DNA of 64,000 bases, taken from contig NC_036447.1 in the NCBI RefSeq assembly GCF_002775205.1, positions 10,032,501 through 10,096,500 on the forward strand. Direction: 5' to 3'. Each line of letters opens with the position of its first letter. Position 1 is the first letter of the stretch. The position numbers were made by a program, and so were the translations under genes. The notes below the pieces were generated by a model that did not search any database, was not told where the DNA came from, and was given only the letters and a program-made list of their open reading frames with translations. Shown here one piece after another: positions 37,401 to 47,834 of the stretch. This stretch comes from Xiphophorus maculatus (Eukaryota > Chordata > Actinopteri > Cyprinodontiformes > Poeciliidae).

Positions 37401-40400
37401 AAGGCACTGTAAGTGTCATTGAGACACATCTGTTCCTACCTCCTCAGCCTCCGAGTCTCTGTAGTACCTCAGTGAAGTGTCACCAAGAACAAACCAGTGC
37501 TTCATCCACTGTTGAAAATTAACAGATGTGGGCATCTAAATATTACTTGGCAACATTATCATCACACTTAAGTTTTAAATTAAAAAAAGTTTTTAAAATT
37601 TGTTTCAATTTGTCACAGGGTCAAAATTAAACATACAAAATGAAATAATACAAACATGCAACTGTAGTAGTATTTAGTTAAAAGCCTTTTTTACTGTGAT
37701 GAATTATCCAGTAACATCTGTACTTCATTTATCTGATCCAAATTGTCTTTTGGCTTGCTCTTCCAATCCAGGAATCATTATGCTTAAGACAATCATAAAA
37801 TAGAAGGTGCTGGAACACCAGTCACTTTCTACATCTCAGCCTGTTTAACATCAGTACAGACTGAGATCTTCTGAGATACAGGTTTTATGGTATAAAAAAG
37901 GCAAAGTTTAATTTGACCACAGTGACAAAAAGTACATGTGAAGGACTCAGAAGGGCGCTTTCAAACATAAGATATTTAAAGTACTAAGCATGGTGGTAGC
38001 AGCTTGGGATTGTGTGGCTGTGTTAATAACAGTATGCCTTTTACAATTGTACAACTGTTTGTGGGATAATAAAAAGTGAGGGCCAGCATAATATTTTTAA
38101 CTGCGTCTTAAATCAGCTACTAAAGTAGGCGGTTTAAACTTTGACATGGTTTGGTCTTTAAGCAGGTTAAGAGAAAAATAGTTGAAATGGATGATTAAAA
38201 TCTCAAAATGAATGTGACGTGTACCGATAATGTTTGCATTTAGACCAGAATTTTATTTTTAAACGCTGCTTAAATCATATCGAAACCACGCTTAACACAG
38301 CCCAGACAATCATCAGAGGCTGTTGGCTGAGTCAGGCACATCAAAAACAGGCTCTTGTACGTTCTGGGTTCAAACTGTCTGCCAGGTTCTTTACTGATGC
38401 TTATAGCAAAAATCTAGCTTGATGAACAAATATAAAAACAGGTGCTTACTTTGCCTTGCTCATCCAGCCTGGACATCCAGCCCTTTAGAAAACACCATCT
38501 GCAATTGAAGCATTAGAGCCAAACGGTTGGAAAGCAGTCTGCTGTGGCTTGTGTCTCGGTTTTGATTGTGAAACTAAAGGAAGCGGAAACTTTCAAGCAG
38601 ACAAAATGGCCCAGTTGATATTGATACAGTAGTCTGAAACATGCAAAAGGTGATAAAGACAGTTAACTCTTCACAAGTAACTACAATCTTGAAAAATGAG
38701 GACATAAAACAGGAAGATCTGTAGTTACTGAACCACGATCAGTACTGTTGGAGGAGAAAGAGGAACTTGTAAAACGTTTTCGGAGTCACTCTAAAAAGCA
38801 AGCAGATGCTGTCAAAGCTAGTAAGGACACCTTAAAACACTCACCAAGCAAGATGTTGTGTCCAAGTTGCATGAGGTGATGACAGAGAAATAGGACTTAA
38901 GAGAGAAGTACTGCATGGCATGCAGAAGGAAGAGGAAGCCACAAAAGTGTGGTCATACCATTTCTCTTTGCATTTTAGATTGCAACAATGAAGTCTTGTG
39001 ACCCAATTTAACATTCTCCGCAGTAAAACAATAGAAATATGGTCACAGCTTTTTATATCCATTAATTGCACACTTATTCAGCAGTTTTGAAAAGTGAAAA
39101 AAACAACTTTTTACTTCACTTCTCCAGGGAAAGAAAAACTCCTGTAGAAACAACTCCTGTTGCAAAACTATTCTTGAATCCATTAATAAAGATGATTAAT
39201 CACATGCGCATGCCGCCCTAAAACAGACTACTGAGTAATGTCTTTTTTTTTTCTACAATGAGCTTCAGTGAGTCAGACTCAGATAAAACAGATGGAATAA
39301 ACATCAACATGATGCATGAAAACAGAAGCAAAAATGACCCATTTTCCTCTGAACACGTGTGTTTTAGAGTTTCTGGAAGTACTGAAACTGCTCACCTGTG
39401 TCTGCGAGCGCTCAGGGTGCGCTCGGTCCTTCTTTCTCATAGATCTGTTTTTTTCACTTAGATCTGACGTCTTAAGTGGAAGAAGAACAAACTGGGTTTT
39501 CATTGGCTGTGTCAACATTTTTCATGTAGGCCTGGGCAGTTGCTAGATCTTACCTGTGTATGAAGAGAAATGGCAGATTGTCTCTGAGACAATCGTCCAG
39601 TTTCAAGGTCCCGACATTTTTCTCGTCTGTCTCTCCCTCTCTCTCTGCCCCTCCTCCTCTCGTCTGGCTCTATCCTAGAACTATACATGTCTGTTTCATC
39701 TTGATACCTTCAGAAGATGAATACATACTTTTTCATGCTAGAATTATTTATATAGCAAGTTTCACAGGATAAAACCACAACACGCTTCACAGTAACGCAA
39801 CCACAAAACATTTTGGAAAGATAAAGATTTTAAGGAGAGTAAAATAGGATAGATAAAATATCATTAGCATAAAACTATCAAAAAGCCAATATGAACAAAC
39901 AAGTCTTTAGCTGACAAAGAGAAAAAGAATAAACAATCCTGACAGTACCAAAATGGAGGTAATGCATTCCACATTCTAAGAGCTAAAGCTCTAAAGGACC
40001 TATCTCCTATGGTTTTAAAATGAAAAACAGAACTTAAGAGAGAAGTACAGAGTTGATGAGAAGAAGAAAAGAGCTAAATAAAGGAGCAAAACCAATTGGA
40101 GGATGTAAAAGCCTGGAGTGGAGGTTTACCTTCCAGCAGGACAATGATTCTAAACACAGCCAGAGTTGCTGAATCCTTGGCATTTGACAATAGGTGTTTA
40201 CCAATGCGTTATGTACAATCTACCTGAGCTTGACCTATTTTGTAACAATGAATGAACTAACACTTTCAGACTCAAGAGGTTTAAAACTGTTGAATACCCC
40301 ATTTCACTTGCAGCTGCACTAGCAGGTAAGGTGGTGGCTGAATATAAATATGCACCAAAGTTTTTTCAGTCTATCACATAAAGTCACACTGCAAATCTGC

Positions 40401-43400
40401 AAAAACGTGTGGAGCATTATTCTGCTGTTTCTATGTCATAAGATATCAAATCACCAACCGTTACAGTCAATGGCTGTTCCATGTTAAACACTTTCGTCGT
40501 GTTAAGCCCTTTCTACGGCTGAAGAAAACTAAAATTATCTCACACACCTGTATGATCTTTGTCTCTGGTCTCTGCAGGGACTAGGACTCTCATTTCTCCG
40601 TCTCAGCCCTGGAAAATCTTCTTCTGACTCCACCTGAATCTTGGGTATATCAGCCAGCATGATGTAGTCATCTATGGTCATCCCAACCTTGGATTCATAA
40701 TCATTTGTGCAGATTTAGCATTTGTTGACAAGAATTTTGCCAAAATGATGAAAAAAATCCTGATCTATGTACCTCTTCAGGTTCTACTACAGCTTTTTCC
40801 GGTTCGGAGAGCAACAGGGCATCCATTCCTCGTCTGACAATGCTCTTACTTCTGTCAGAGCTGACTTTAGTTACACCATTATTAGCATTTGCAGCATCTG
40901 TTGCCACAGCTTGCAAAGGTGATCCACCAATCTGAAGGTCCGTTGCCTGTCTCAATGAATTGGAGCTTTGTGATGGCGGGCGACTGAGTAAAGAGGGTGA
41001 AGACCCATGCGAGGAGCCAAATCCCTCATTAACCTTATCAGAGTCTGTGACTGCAAATTGTGAGGGTGATCCTCCAAGGACCCGAGAGTCTGCTCTCTGT
41101 CTCGATAAAGAGGAAGCTTCTGATGGGGGGTGGCCAAGTAAAGAGTGTGAAGACCCCTGCCAAGAAGCAACCCCATCATTACCGTCTGTGACTGCAATGT
41201 TTGAGGGCGACCCAACTAGAATCTGGGAGCCTGCCCCTTGCTGTCTCAATGAAGAGGAACCATGTGACGATGGGAGATTGAGTAAAGAGTGTGAAGACCC
41301 TTGCCAGGAACTTTGGGATCTACTCATCCTGCTGTCTCTTGAATCAGGCTCTCTTAATGAGGCGTGACTCTGTGGACTGTAGCCATTCCTGGATGGTGAC
41401 ACTTCACGGCTGTTGTGGGACAGAGTGTTGGCCAGACTGCTAACAGCTGTTCTGCTTCGAGGAGACGCTTCGTATGAGTTCTGCTTGACTGCAGAAGAAC
41501 TACGGCGGGATATAGACTCAAGATTTCTGTAGAGTTTCTCAGAATCCAAACTGTGTTTATTTGAAGCTTGTGACGGACTCCTTGACTCTTGGCTGGACAT
41601 CTTAAGGTCTTCATAGCCAGCACTGTGTAACGGAAATGAGTCTGCCCGTCTGTGTGCTGAGGCATTACGAGGAGCTGTGGAATCCCTTCTGCGTAAAGGA
41701 CTGGACCTGCCAGATGTGTGGCGTGAAGCACCATTAGACTGAATTTGGAGAGAGCCCTGCAATGAGGCACGAGACCGAGCCTGACTCCTACAGAGGGAGC
41801 TCCCTCTCTGAGGTCCCATGGCAGACTCAGGTAACCTGTAGCGATCTGGACTCAAAGAGCTATGACGTGTTGGAGAATTCCTCTCAGAGTCTGTACCTCT
41901 TCTGAAGTTTGAGTGGTATGTGTACCTCTGTGGGGACTCACTTCTCCAAGTTGCCTGCATATAGGTCTCTGGGTTTCTTCTTTGGGACGGCAGTCCAAGG
42001 CTGACATTCCTGTAGGGGACGCAAGCTTTGGGCTCGAGCACATAGTTGCTTGGCAGGGGATGTCCCCTCTCATAATAGCGATGGGTACGCTTGTTGTCCT
42101 CATCCATCTGCTGCACACCGTCACCTCTTCTGTCAGGGGAAAAGTAGCCACTTTCTTTCTCCCTGCCTCCTCTGGACTCTGAAAGTCATATGTTCCTGTC
42201 ATCACCGTCTTATTATTTAATTAGCAAAGAACAGTTTAGAGAAAAAAATTAATGTGTGGCAAAATATTGTGTCTAAGTTCAAGATAAAGATGTTTTGTAT
42301 GACGGGATGTACTGTGTGACAGACCTGAAGCCCGGCGGGACATGTCTCTTCCCCTCCTTTCATCCATCCAGGAGTTTTCAGTGTCTCTCGGGGGAGATAG
42401 GTCCAGTCTGGTCATTTCTGTTTGGCCTGCAGGAGGGCTCTGTGGGCTGAGGGATGTGCTCCTCTCTGAACACTCCCACTGATTTGAATAGCTAGAAGAC
42501 AGAGACAGAAATTGGATATTCTCCTTAAATGGATCAAGACAAGAAGCAAACAGTAACACTGGAGGACTTTCTAAGAAGTACGGTTATGGTCTACATTACA
42601 CAACATTCTCTTGTCTGGACTAAAGAGCAGGGTTATAAGATGAATACTTTTTCTCCCAATGAAAAGATGCAAGTCTGGTTAAAATCCCATGTGAAACCAT
42701 ATAGGATGGACCCAAAACTTTTGGTGTCTACTGTAAAACTGACCTCCTTCGTTTTTCTTTAGCACTCCGGTTAGTCCAATCATACATTCAAATAAACTAG
42801 AGAGTAGTATTAAGAGAGGAAGAGTAAAGTTTTAAAATGGCTTAGCCAGAGTCCAAGACTAAGTAAGACAGAAAATGTCTTACTTAGTCTTGGACGAGTT
42901 TATCAAAAGAGGGCTATTCACAAGAGATGTCATCTGAGAGGCATGATGAACTTTTGTAAGTTAGAGTGGAAAAATGTTTTCAAGCCAAGATGTTGGACAC
43001 TAATAGACTCGGACTGAAGGAGACTGGATGCCAAAATTCAACCAGAAAGTGGTTCAATAACATATCAGCTTCAAGGTGTGCACACTAATTTAACTAGGTA
43101 TTTCACCAATTCCCCCCCTTTTTTCATGAAGTGATATATTTTTCAGTTAAATATTTAAAAACAGGTCATTAAAATGAATGATCTGGGTCACCTAGGCTGA
43201 ATGTCAGTTTCACAATTCTCAAGTTCCCACTCAGGACTCAGGCTGCGTTCAAGATTCCACTCAAACGTCCAACAACCACTGGCGTCATCACTGCTGGCAC
43301 ATGTCGTCACCTCAGACAGCACTAGATCCTCATAATCATCCTGATCATCATCATTAGTGTCACCTACATCCTGGTTTGTAGACGAAAGGAACAAAATATT

Positions 43401-46400
43401 AAATATAAGCATCTGGATTATTTGCAAAATGATTGAGTCAAAGGTTAAATTAAACAAAGACTGGGATTACAGCAATATTGTGAGATACATAACCTGATTG
43501 AAACAGTTTTAGCTGTAATGCAATTAGCTTTTTTAAAATAAGGAATAAAAATGATATTTTTATTTGTCTATTTTGCCAATTTTACATGAATCCTGCGCCA
43601 TGTGACTAAATTAAAAAGCTGGCGTCTTCAAAGAACAAGCCCTTAAAAGTAAACTCAACACACATATCTCTGTAGGAAATTTTAAGTAAAGTCTATCAAG
43701 AAATCTTTCACTCACCGTGCCAGGAAAGATCCTTTTGTGAAATCTGCTGTCAAGATTCTGCTGTTCAGCTCCTTCTACCTTCACCTCTTCATTCACTATA
43801 GCTACAGGACGTAACTCAAGCTAGTCTGTGTTCATGCTCATCATTATTTCATTGCTCTAGTGCCTTTGCATTACCAGCGCCACCCATTTGGAAGCTTTTT
43901 GGTTTTTTCTTGATCCCAATCATAAGTTCAACCTATCATTAACACAGATAATACACTTTATTTGTCCTTTAGATTCTCTCCAAATTGGATGCAGGTGTAT
44001 GAATGTCAGACCCAATCTCTTTTGTTTCTAAAAACACAATAAAGCCTAATTTAATGTAAATGTTGTCACTATAGGATTCCTTGGCATGTTCTACTCTACA
44101 GGTTATTTTAACCAGTGGGGTTGTGCTACTGCAGGGTGTTAGTGACAGTGCCTATCAGATTTCCACCCATTCCCCAAGGACTGCAGCAAGCTTTCATTAA
44201 TTAATGATAAAAGAATCAAATACCACGTTGATGTGCTATCTGTCTGTCACCTCCACATTAGGTTTTACTTCATTGACTGGCATAATCATACAATACAAAT
44301 GGTAGAACATTGTGTCTCACACTTCCTTGGAAATTACTTTATTATTTTACTTGATATTAACTCTGAAACATGCTAATGGTGCATGCATTTATTGCATATC
44401 ACAATGAATGCCAGACACGTTTTTTTTGAGAAGCTTCAACCACTTACAATGTTCCGATTTCAAAAATTCATATTAAAACACAAGAAGGCCTGAGAAGCTA
44501 ACACCAAAGTCAACATATTGACACTATGGATTGTGGATGTATTTCAAAACTGAAGTCATACATTAAAAAGAAGATAAATAAAATTCAGCTAAATATGATA
44601 TTAAAATCGGTAAAAAATGGAACTCTTACAATTCACTCATTTTTCAGATATACATTGATAAAAAAAATTCCAATGCAGAGTTCTCTCTCAGGCTCAATTT
44701 GTTTAACCACTGTGGCTAACTGTCAGCAAATTCAATTAGCCATATGCAAAGTTGATCAGCCACAACCTGAATATAGCGCTGCTTAAGAAAAGCAGCGCTA
44801 TATGTCAATATGTTGTCATTGTCAATATGTTGTAATGCTTGAGTTACAGTAAACAGCAAGATCAAGAAGTACTAAAAAAGCTCCAAGATTGTAATAAAGT
44901 TTACAAGATCATTGAGTGCAAGTTCTTAAAGAGGAAATAAATGTTTGGTTCAATGGAATAATTTTACAGTTTAGCTTGTAACAGTTGAATTACGGTCAAA
45001 AGCTTCAGCTATAAGAGACTGCAGTTTTGACAGCTGTCAGCAAGGTACAGTATATGCATTATGTTTTATTTTCTCAGGAGCATATTGATGGTGCAAAAAT
45101 ATTTTTGTACAAAGCTTGAAGCCTCAGAAGGGCAAGTACCGGACCTGCCAAAGAGTACAAGCAAAATATTGAAACTACCGTACTTTAAAATGCTTGCTAA
45201 ATTGGATCTGTACTCTAAAATAGAATTTGATATCAAATAGAACCAAGTAATATATTAAGCATAGCCAAAACCACGAAAATGTTTTATTTATGTGGTCTGT
45301 CTGGCAGTGTGACACTCACAATTGTTGTCTGAGTGCCAAGGAGAAGCCAGCAGATTTATTCTCACAAGTGGAGTGTAACAGCTTTCAGCATCATGTATCT
45401 TGATATATCTATAAAAACTTTATTAGAAAATGCTTTTCAAATGCAATAGACAGCAGATGGCGAAGAAATAGGAAAATAAAAGAAAGGTAGAGAGATGGGG
45501 TAAAAAGTTTAAAGGGAAAGAAGAACTTACGAGAAGAGAAAGAGAAAAAGGAGAAGAGAAGAAAAGAGCTTTCACACATTCAGAAGCCCTCCCACTGCCC
45601 AGAGAACTGAGAAACCACAGCTACAAAGAACATGTGCATGTATAACAAAAGTAACGTCACTGAAAAGTACCCGGTACTAATTAATAAAAGATGCATTAAG
45701 TAGTAACCACAGAGAACTGTCTAAGGTCAGGTTCATTTCTGAGAAACCAGCCAATAGAAAGTCTAAGACATATTCAGATTTTAAACTAATGGTACCTTGC
45801 AAAAATAGCATTCTGCATTCACTTACTCATATTTTGTTACAATAAAGTTGGAAACGTAATGGGATTTATAGTGAGAGACTAATACAAACTGATGCATAAT
45901 TTTGAAATGGAAAGAAAATGATACATGCTTTTTAAAATTTAAAATCTGAAAAGTTTGGCATGCGTTTGTATTCAACTCTTAGGAAAATTTGTCTTTATGA
46001 AAGGGTGGCAAGTAGAAAGCCACTGATGAAAGAAAGACATAAATTACATAAACTATAGTGGTGCATAAGGATCATGACATGAGGAAAATGTTATTCATAA
46101 AGCAAACATTGAGAGCCCATGTACTGTTTTCCTTCCAAAGAAACTGTGTTGTCTATCAAATAAAATCATATTAAAATGCATAAAATATTTGTAGTAGAAA
46201 AATAAACTGTGGAAGGGGTGTGAATACTTTCATGACATACTGTAGGAGAAGAAAACACCAATAGTGATGCAGCAGGGAAGGACTCGGTAAATTCTCTCAC
46301 AGCTTTAGAATAGCCCCTAAAATTTACACTGTACAGTAATTAGGTTTGATAAATGGTCATCATTTCTTACTTTTCCTCAAGAGATTTCTTTGTTTTTTAT

Positions 46401-46619
46401 GCCTAACCTTGGTTTGCTAAAATGCTAACTAGGCTGATTTCACAACTGTAATGCACATACCAGCTCATGTGGAATGTCCAAAGCTGCAGCATCTGCGTAT
46501 TCTCCAGTCAATTTACTGAGGTGCATGTGAATGGGCCGCAGGCAGGACCTGCAGCGGGAGGGGTCAAAGGTGTTGGGCAGGAACTGGCGGCAGTAATAGT
46601 CTTCAGCAGGGGGCGCCAT
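31439..46619 (-). CDS. triobp: TRIO and F-actin-binding protein (Tara)
   Basis: Minus-strand exons: 46461-46619 (ATG at 46619; an in-frame ATG at 46655 is possible), 43716-43801, 43192-43370, 42325-42491, 40773-42178, 40548-40687, 39554-39707, 39396-39470, 38450-38482, 37440-37508, 36269-36358, 36068-36162, 34990-35596, 34682-34898, 33708-33819, 33392-33551, 33153-33266, 32486-32572 and 31439-31585 (stop TGA). From 43370 on the phases all agree (1283 residues); with the N-terminal exons the protein is about 1360. Exon 1 has the C-x2-F...C-x2-C...H motif of TRIOBP/MPRIP N-termini. The 1.4-kb exon is disordered, Ser/Arg-rich, with internal repeats. A PH domain follows ([38 protein letters not shown]), then coiled coils matching human TRIOBP-1 ([34 protein letters not shown]-type). 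TRIOBP bundles F-actin, binds TRIO and supports hair-cell stereocilia rootlets. The join of exons 1 and 2 is unresolved: exon 1 ends in phase 0, and the best acceptor of exon 2 needs phase 1. Confidence 0.92.
31640..32300. mobile_element. Tc1-like remnant in last triobp intron
   Basis: ACATTTTGTTCTGTTACAAC (31659) and AACATGATGCTGCCAACACC (32045) are the terminal and transposase landmarks, in reverse orientation, of a frequent fish Tc1-like family. A perfect 12-nt-arm hairpin lies at 32165-32189. No open frame. Confidence 0.6.
36637..36861. mobile_element. Small hAT-type element (MITE) with 8-bp target duplication
   Basis: A 225-bp element begins CAGGGGTGTCAAACTCCAGT and ends with the near-exact reverse complement ACTGGAGTTTGACACCTGTG. 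It is flanked by perfect 8-bp direct repeats ATGTAAGG (36629-36636 and 36862-36869). The 8-bp duplication and CAG-type ends are those of the hAT superfamily. It has no coding capacity and lies in a triobp intron. The clean duplication suggests a fairly recent insertion. Confidence 0.9.
36990..37412. mobile_element. Tc1-like remnant in triobp intron
   Basis: It ends with GTTGCAAGGCACTGTAAG, the usual terminus of a fish Tc1-like family (CAGTGCCTTGC). CTCCACCATTATGTTTAACTG near 37094 is the reverse of the transposase CAGCATCATG region. It lies 30 bases from the PH-domain exon at 37440. Confidence 0.55.
37580..38230. mobile_element. Tc1-like remnant in triobp intron
   Basis: ACTAAGCATGGTGGTAGCAG (near 37983) is the plus-strand transposase landmark. 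Flanking text is compatible with the same family. Limits are approximate. Confidence 0.4.
39735..40090. repeat. Unclassified interspersed repeat in triobp intron
   Basis: TTATTTATATAGCAAGTTTC at the start and a later ATGGAGGTAATGCATTCCAC...AAGAGCTAAAGCTC resemble a dispersed teleost repeat I have seen often but cannot name. No terminal repeats were found. Confidence 0.35.
40110..40445 (+). mobile_element. Tc1-like 3' end remnant in triobp intron
   Basis: CTTCCAGCAGGACAATGATTC (40131, in part) is the conserved Tc1 transposase phrase around the second catalytic Asp. The 3' noncoding part follows. Decayed. Confidence 0.55.
40895..41312 (-). repeat. triobp: Three ~48-50-residue tandem repeats inside triobp
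   Basis: Within the large exon, units begin [11 protein letters not shown] (codon at 41312), [11 protein letters not shown] (41168) and [11 protein letters not shown] (41018). Each goes on with a proline/serine stretch, then SLRQ or SLSRQ, a GSP motif (VGSPS, GGSPS, GGSPL) and AVTD or AVATD. The third unit is the most diverged. Confidence 0.85.
42851..42895. repeat. Perfect hairpin, 20-nt arms, in triobp intron
   Basis: GTCCAAGACTAAGTAAGACA (42851-42870), a 5-nt loop GAAAA, then the exact reverse complement (42876-42895). Confidence 0.95.
44771..44803. repeat. Perfect hairpin, 14-nt arms, in triobp intron 1
   Basis: ATATAGCGCTGCTT, a 5-nt loop, then its exact reverse complement. It is notably GC-containing in an AT-rich intron. 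Confidence 0.9.
45445..45570 (+). repeat. Purine-rich tract in triobp intron 1
   Basis: About 125 bases are almost entirely A and G on the plus strand (GAAGAAATAGG... to AGAAGAGAAGAAAAGAG). No coding meaning is seen. Confidence 0.6.
45795..46250. mobile_element. Tc1-like remnant, both outer ends recognisable
   Basis: The left part GGTACCTTGCAAAAATAGCA and the right part GGGGTGTGAATACTTTCATG are the usual outer sequences of a fish Tc1-like family, with the internal transposase largely gone. It lies 200 bases from triobp exon 1. Confidence 0.55.
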
Positions 46620-47058
46620 GTTGATGTTGCTGGTAATTCTCTGGGACGTCAGCACTAAAATAGCTTCTGATTGACTTGTTTCAGTAGAACTGGTGTGGTG
46701 TTATTTCCCAGGAGACTCTTAGGCTGTAAGCACAGTTCATTACCATTATATAATAACAAACATAATCAAAACAGCAGAATCCTTATTAGCTACAATTAGG
46801 CTTAAGAGATTAAAAGATAACTATTCAGATGTATTTATTTGAAACATAAATACATGGAGTAAAAGAAAAAAAAACTGATTTGCTACAAAACACAGCAAAA
46901 TGTCAAAATAAACTGCCCCTGTCAAAACAGCAAAAGTAATCTTAAAAGAAATTATTTTTAGTAATTAATTGCACATGAAAATATCTGGTGAAAACAAATA
47001 ATGTTACCTGCAGGGTGATCCAAGTGATGCAAGACTGGATTAAAAATACACCTTCAGC

Positions 47059-47370
47059 ATGGCATATTCCACAGAGCTATCCTTATTTGGAAGGTCTCTA
47101 ACGGGAAAATGCCCTAGTTTGACTGTGGAAGTATTGCAGGGGTTGGATCTTTTAATGGAAAACCCCCCACAAACCTTCATTGTTTCTCGCATGGGCTCAA
47201 AACTCAGTGGCCTATCAGATGACATCCTCCTGAGAAAACTGAAACGTAGTACCAACTCTTTTGAGCAGGTGTTTTACGGACGGGGCTGCTCCACAGATGG
47301 TCCTCTGAAAGGTCAGAACGCATCAAAACAAGAGGATGGACAGGTCCACCACTTACCAGTCTTACTGTAG
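47059..47370 (+). CDS. Unrecognised 103-codon open frame (possible exon)
   Basis: The ATG at 47059 opens a frame MAYSTELSLFGRSLTGKCPS... that runs to TAG at 47368-47370. The composition is protein-like: it has a well-mixed stretch at about 28-65 (LDLLMENPPQTFIVSRMGSK within it) and is more GC-rich than its flanks. An upstream CAG acceptor (ACCTGCAG near 47010) could make it a second exon. It lies on the opposite strand to triobp, 440 bases from the triobp start, so it could share that promoter. I do not recognise the family and see no partner exon. It may be a chance frame. Confidence 0.3.
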   Translation: MAYSTELSLFGRSLTGKCPSLTVEVLQGLDLLMENPPQTFIVSRMGSKLSGLSDDILLRKLKRSTNSFEQVFYGRGCSTDGPLKGQNASKQEDGQVHHLPVLL

Positions 47371-47439
47371 TTATGGTATAAAGAATAATGACAACAATAA
47401 CTTCTATCTTGAAGAAGTAATTCACTTATTATCAGAATA

Positions 47440-47830
47440 ATGAGTATTGTTACAGAAATATCAGGTGGACATTGAAACATGAAGACCAGGGTTGAAGACC
47501 TATGATTTAGATCAAATAAATCCCATGTTAGAATGACCCTGCCAAAGTCCAGAGCTGATCAAAATTGCAGAACCAAGAACTGTCAGTCTCTATACCTGCA
47601 AAGCTGGTAAATGCTGCCCAAAGGACTTGCAGTAACAAGTTATTCTGGAGCAGATTTAATACAAATACACGCAACACTTTTTAGATTTATACACGTCCTA
47701 TTCCTTTCACTTCTCAACCATATACGACTTGGTTGGCTTATCCTTTACAAACTTTCAAAGGTTGCGCAACATTAGAAAAAGCTTGTGGGGTGTGAATACT
47801 TTTGCAGTGTATTGTATATGTATATATTGT
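47440..47830. mobile_element. Tc1-like 3' remnant
   Basis: It ends in GGGGTGTGAATACTTTTGCA followed by GTGTATTGTATA, the outer end of a fish Tc1-like family. CTGCCAAAGTCCAGAGCTGA (47539) is the transposase C-terminal phrase. Confidence 0.55.
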
Positions 47831-47834
47831 TAAG

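Noticed and set aside
41354-41770. 138-codon open frame overlapping the large triobp exon
   Set aside because: A shadow frame of the triobp coding sequence, whose frame is confirmed by phases on both sides.
44526-44786. 86-codon plus-strand open frame in triobp intron 1
   Set aside because: Lys/Ile/Asn-rich, as expected from AT-rich noncoding DNA. Its end runs into a perfect hairpin, and there is no splice context.
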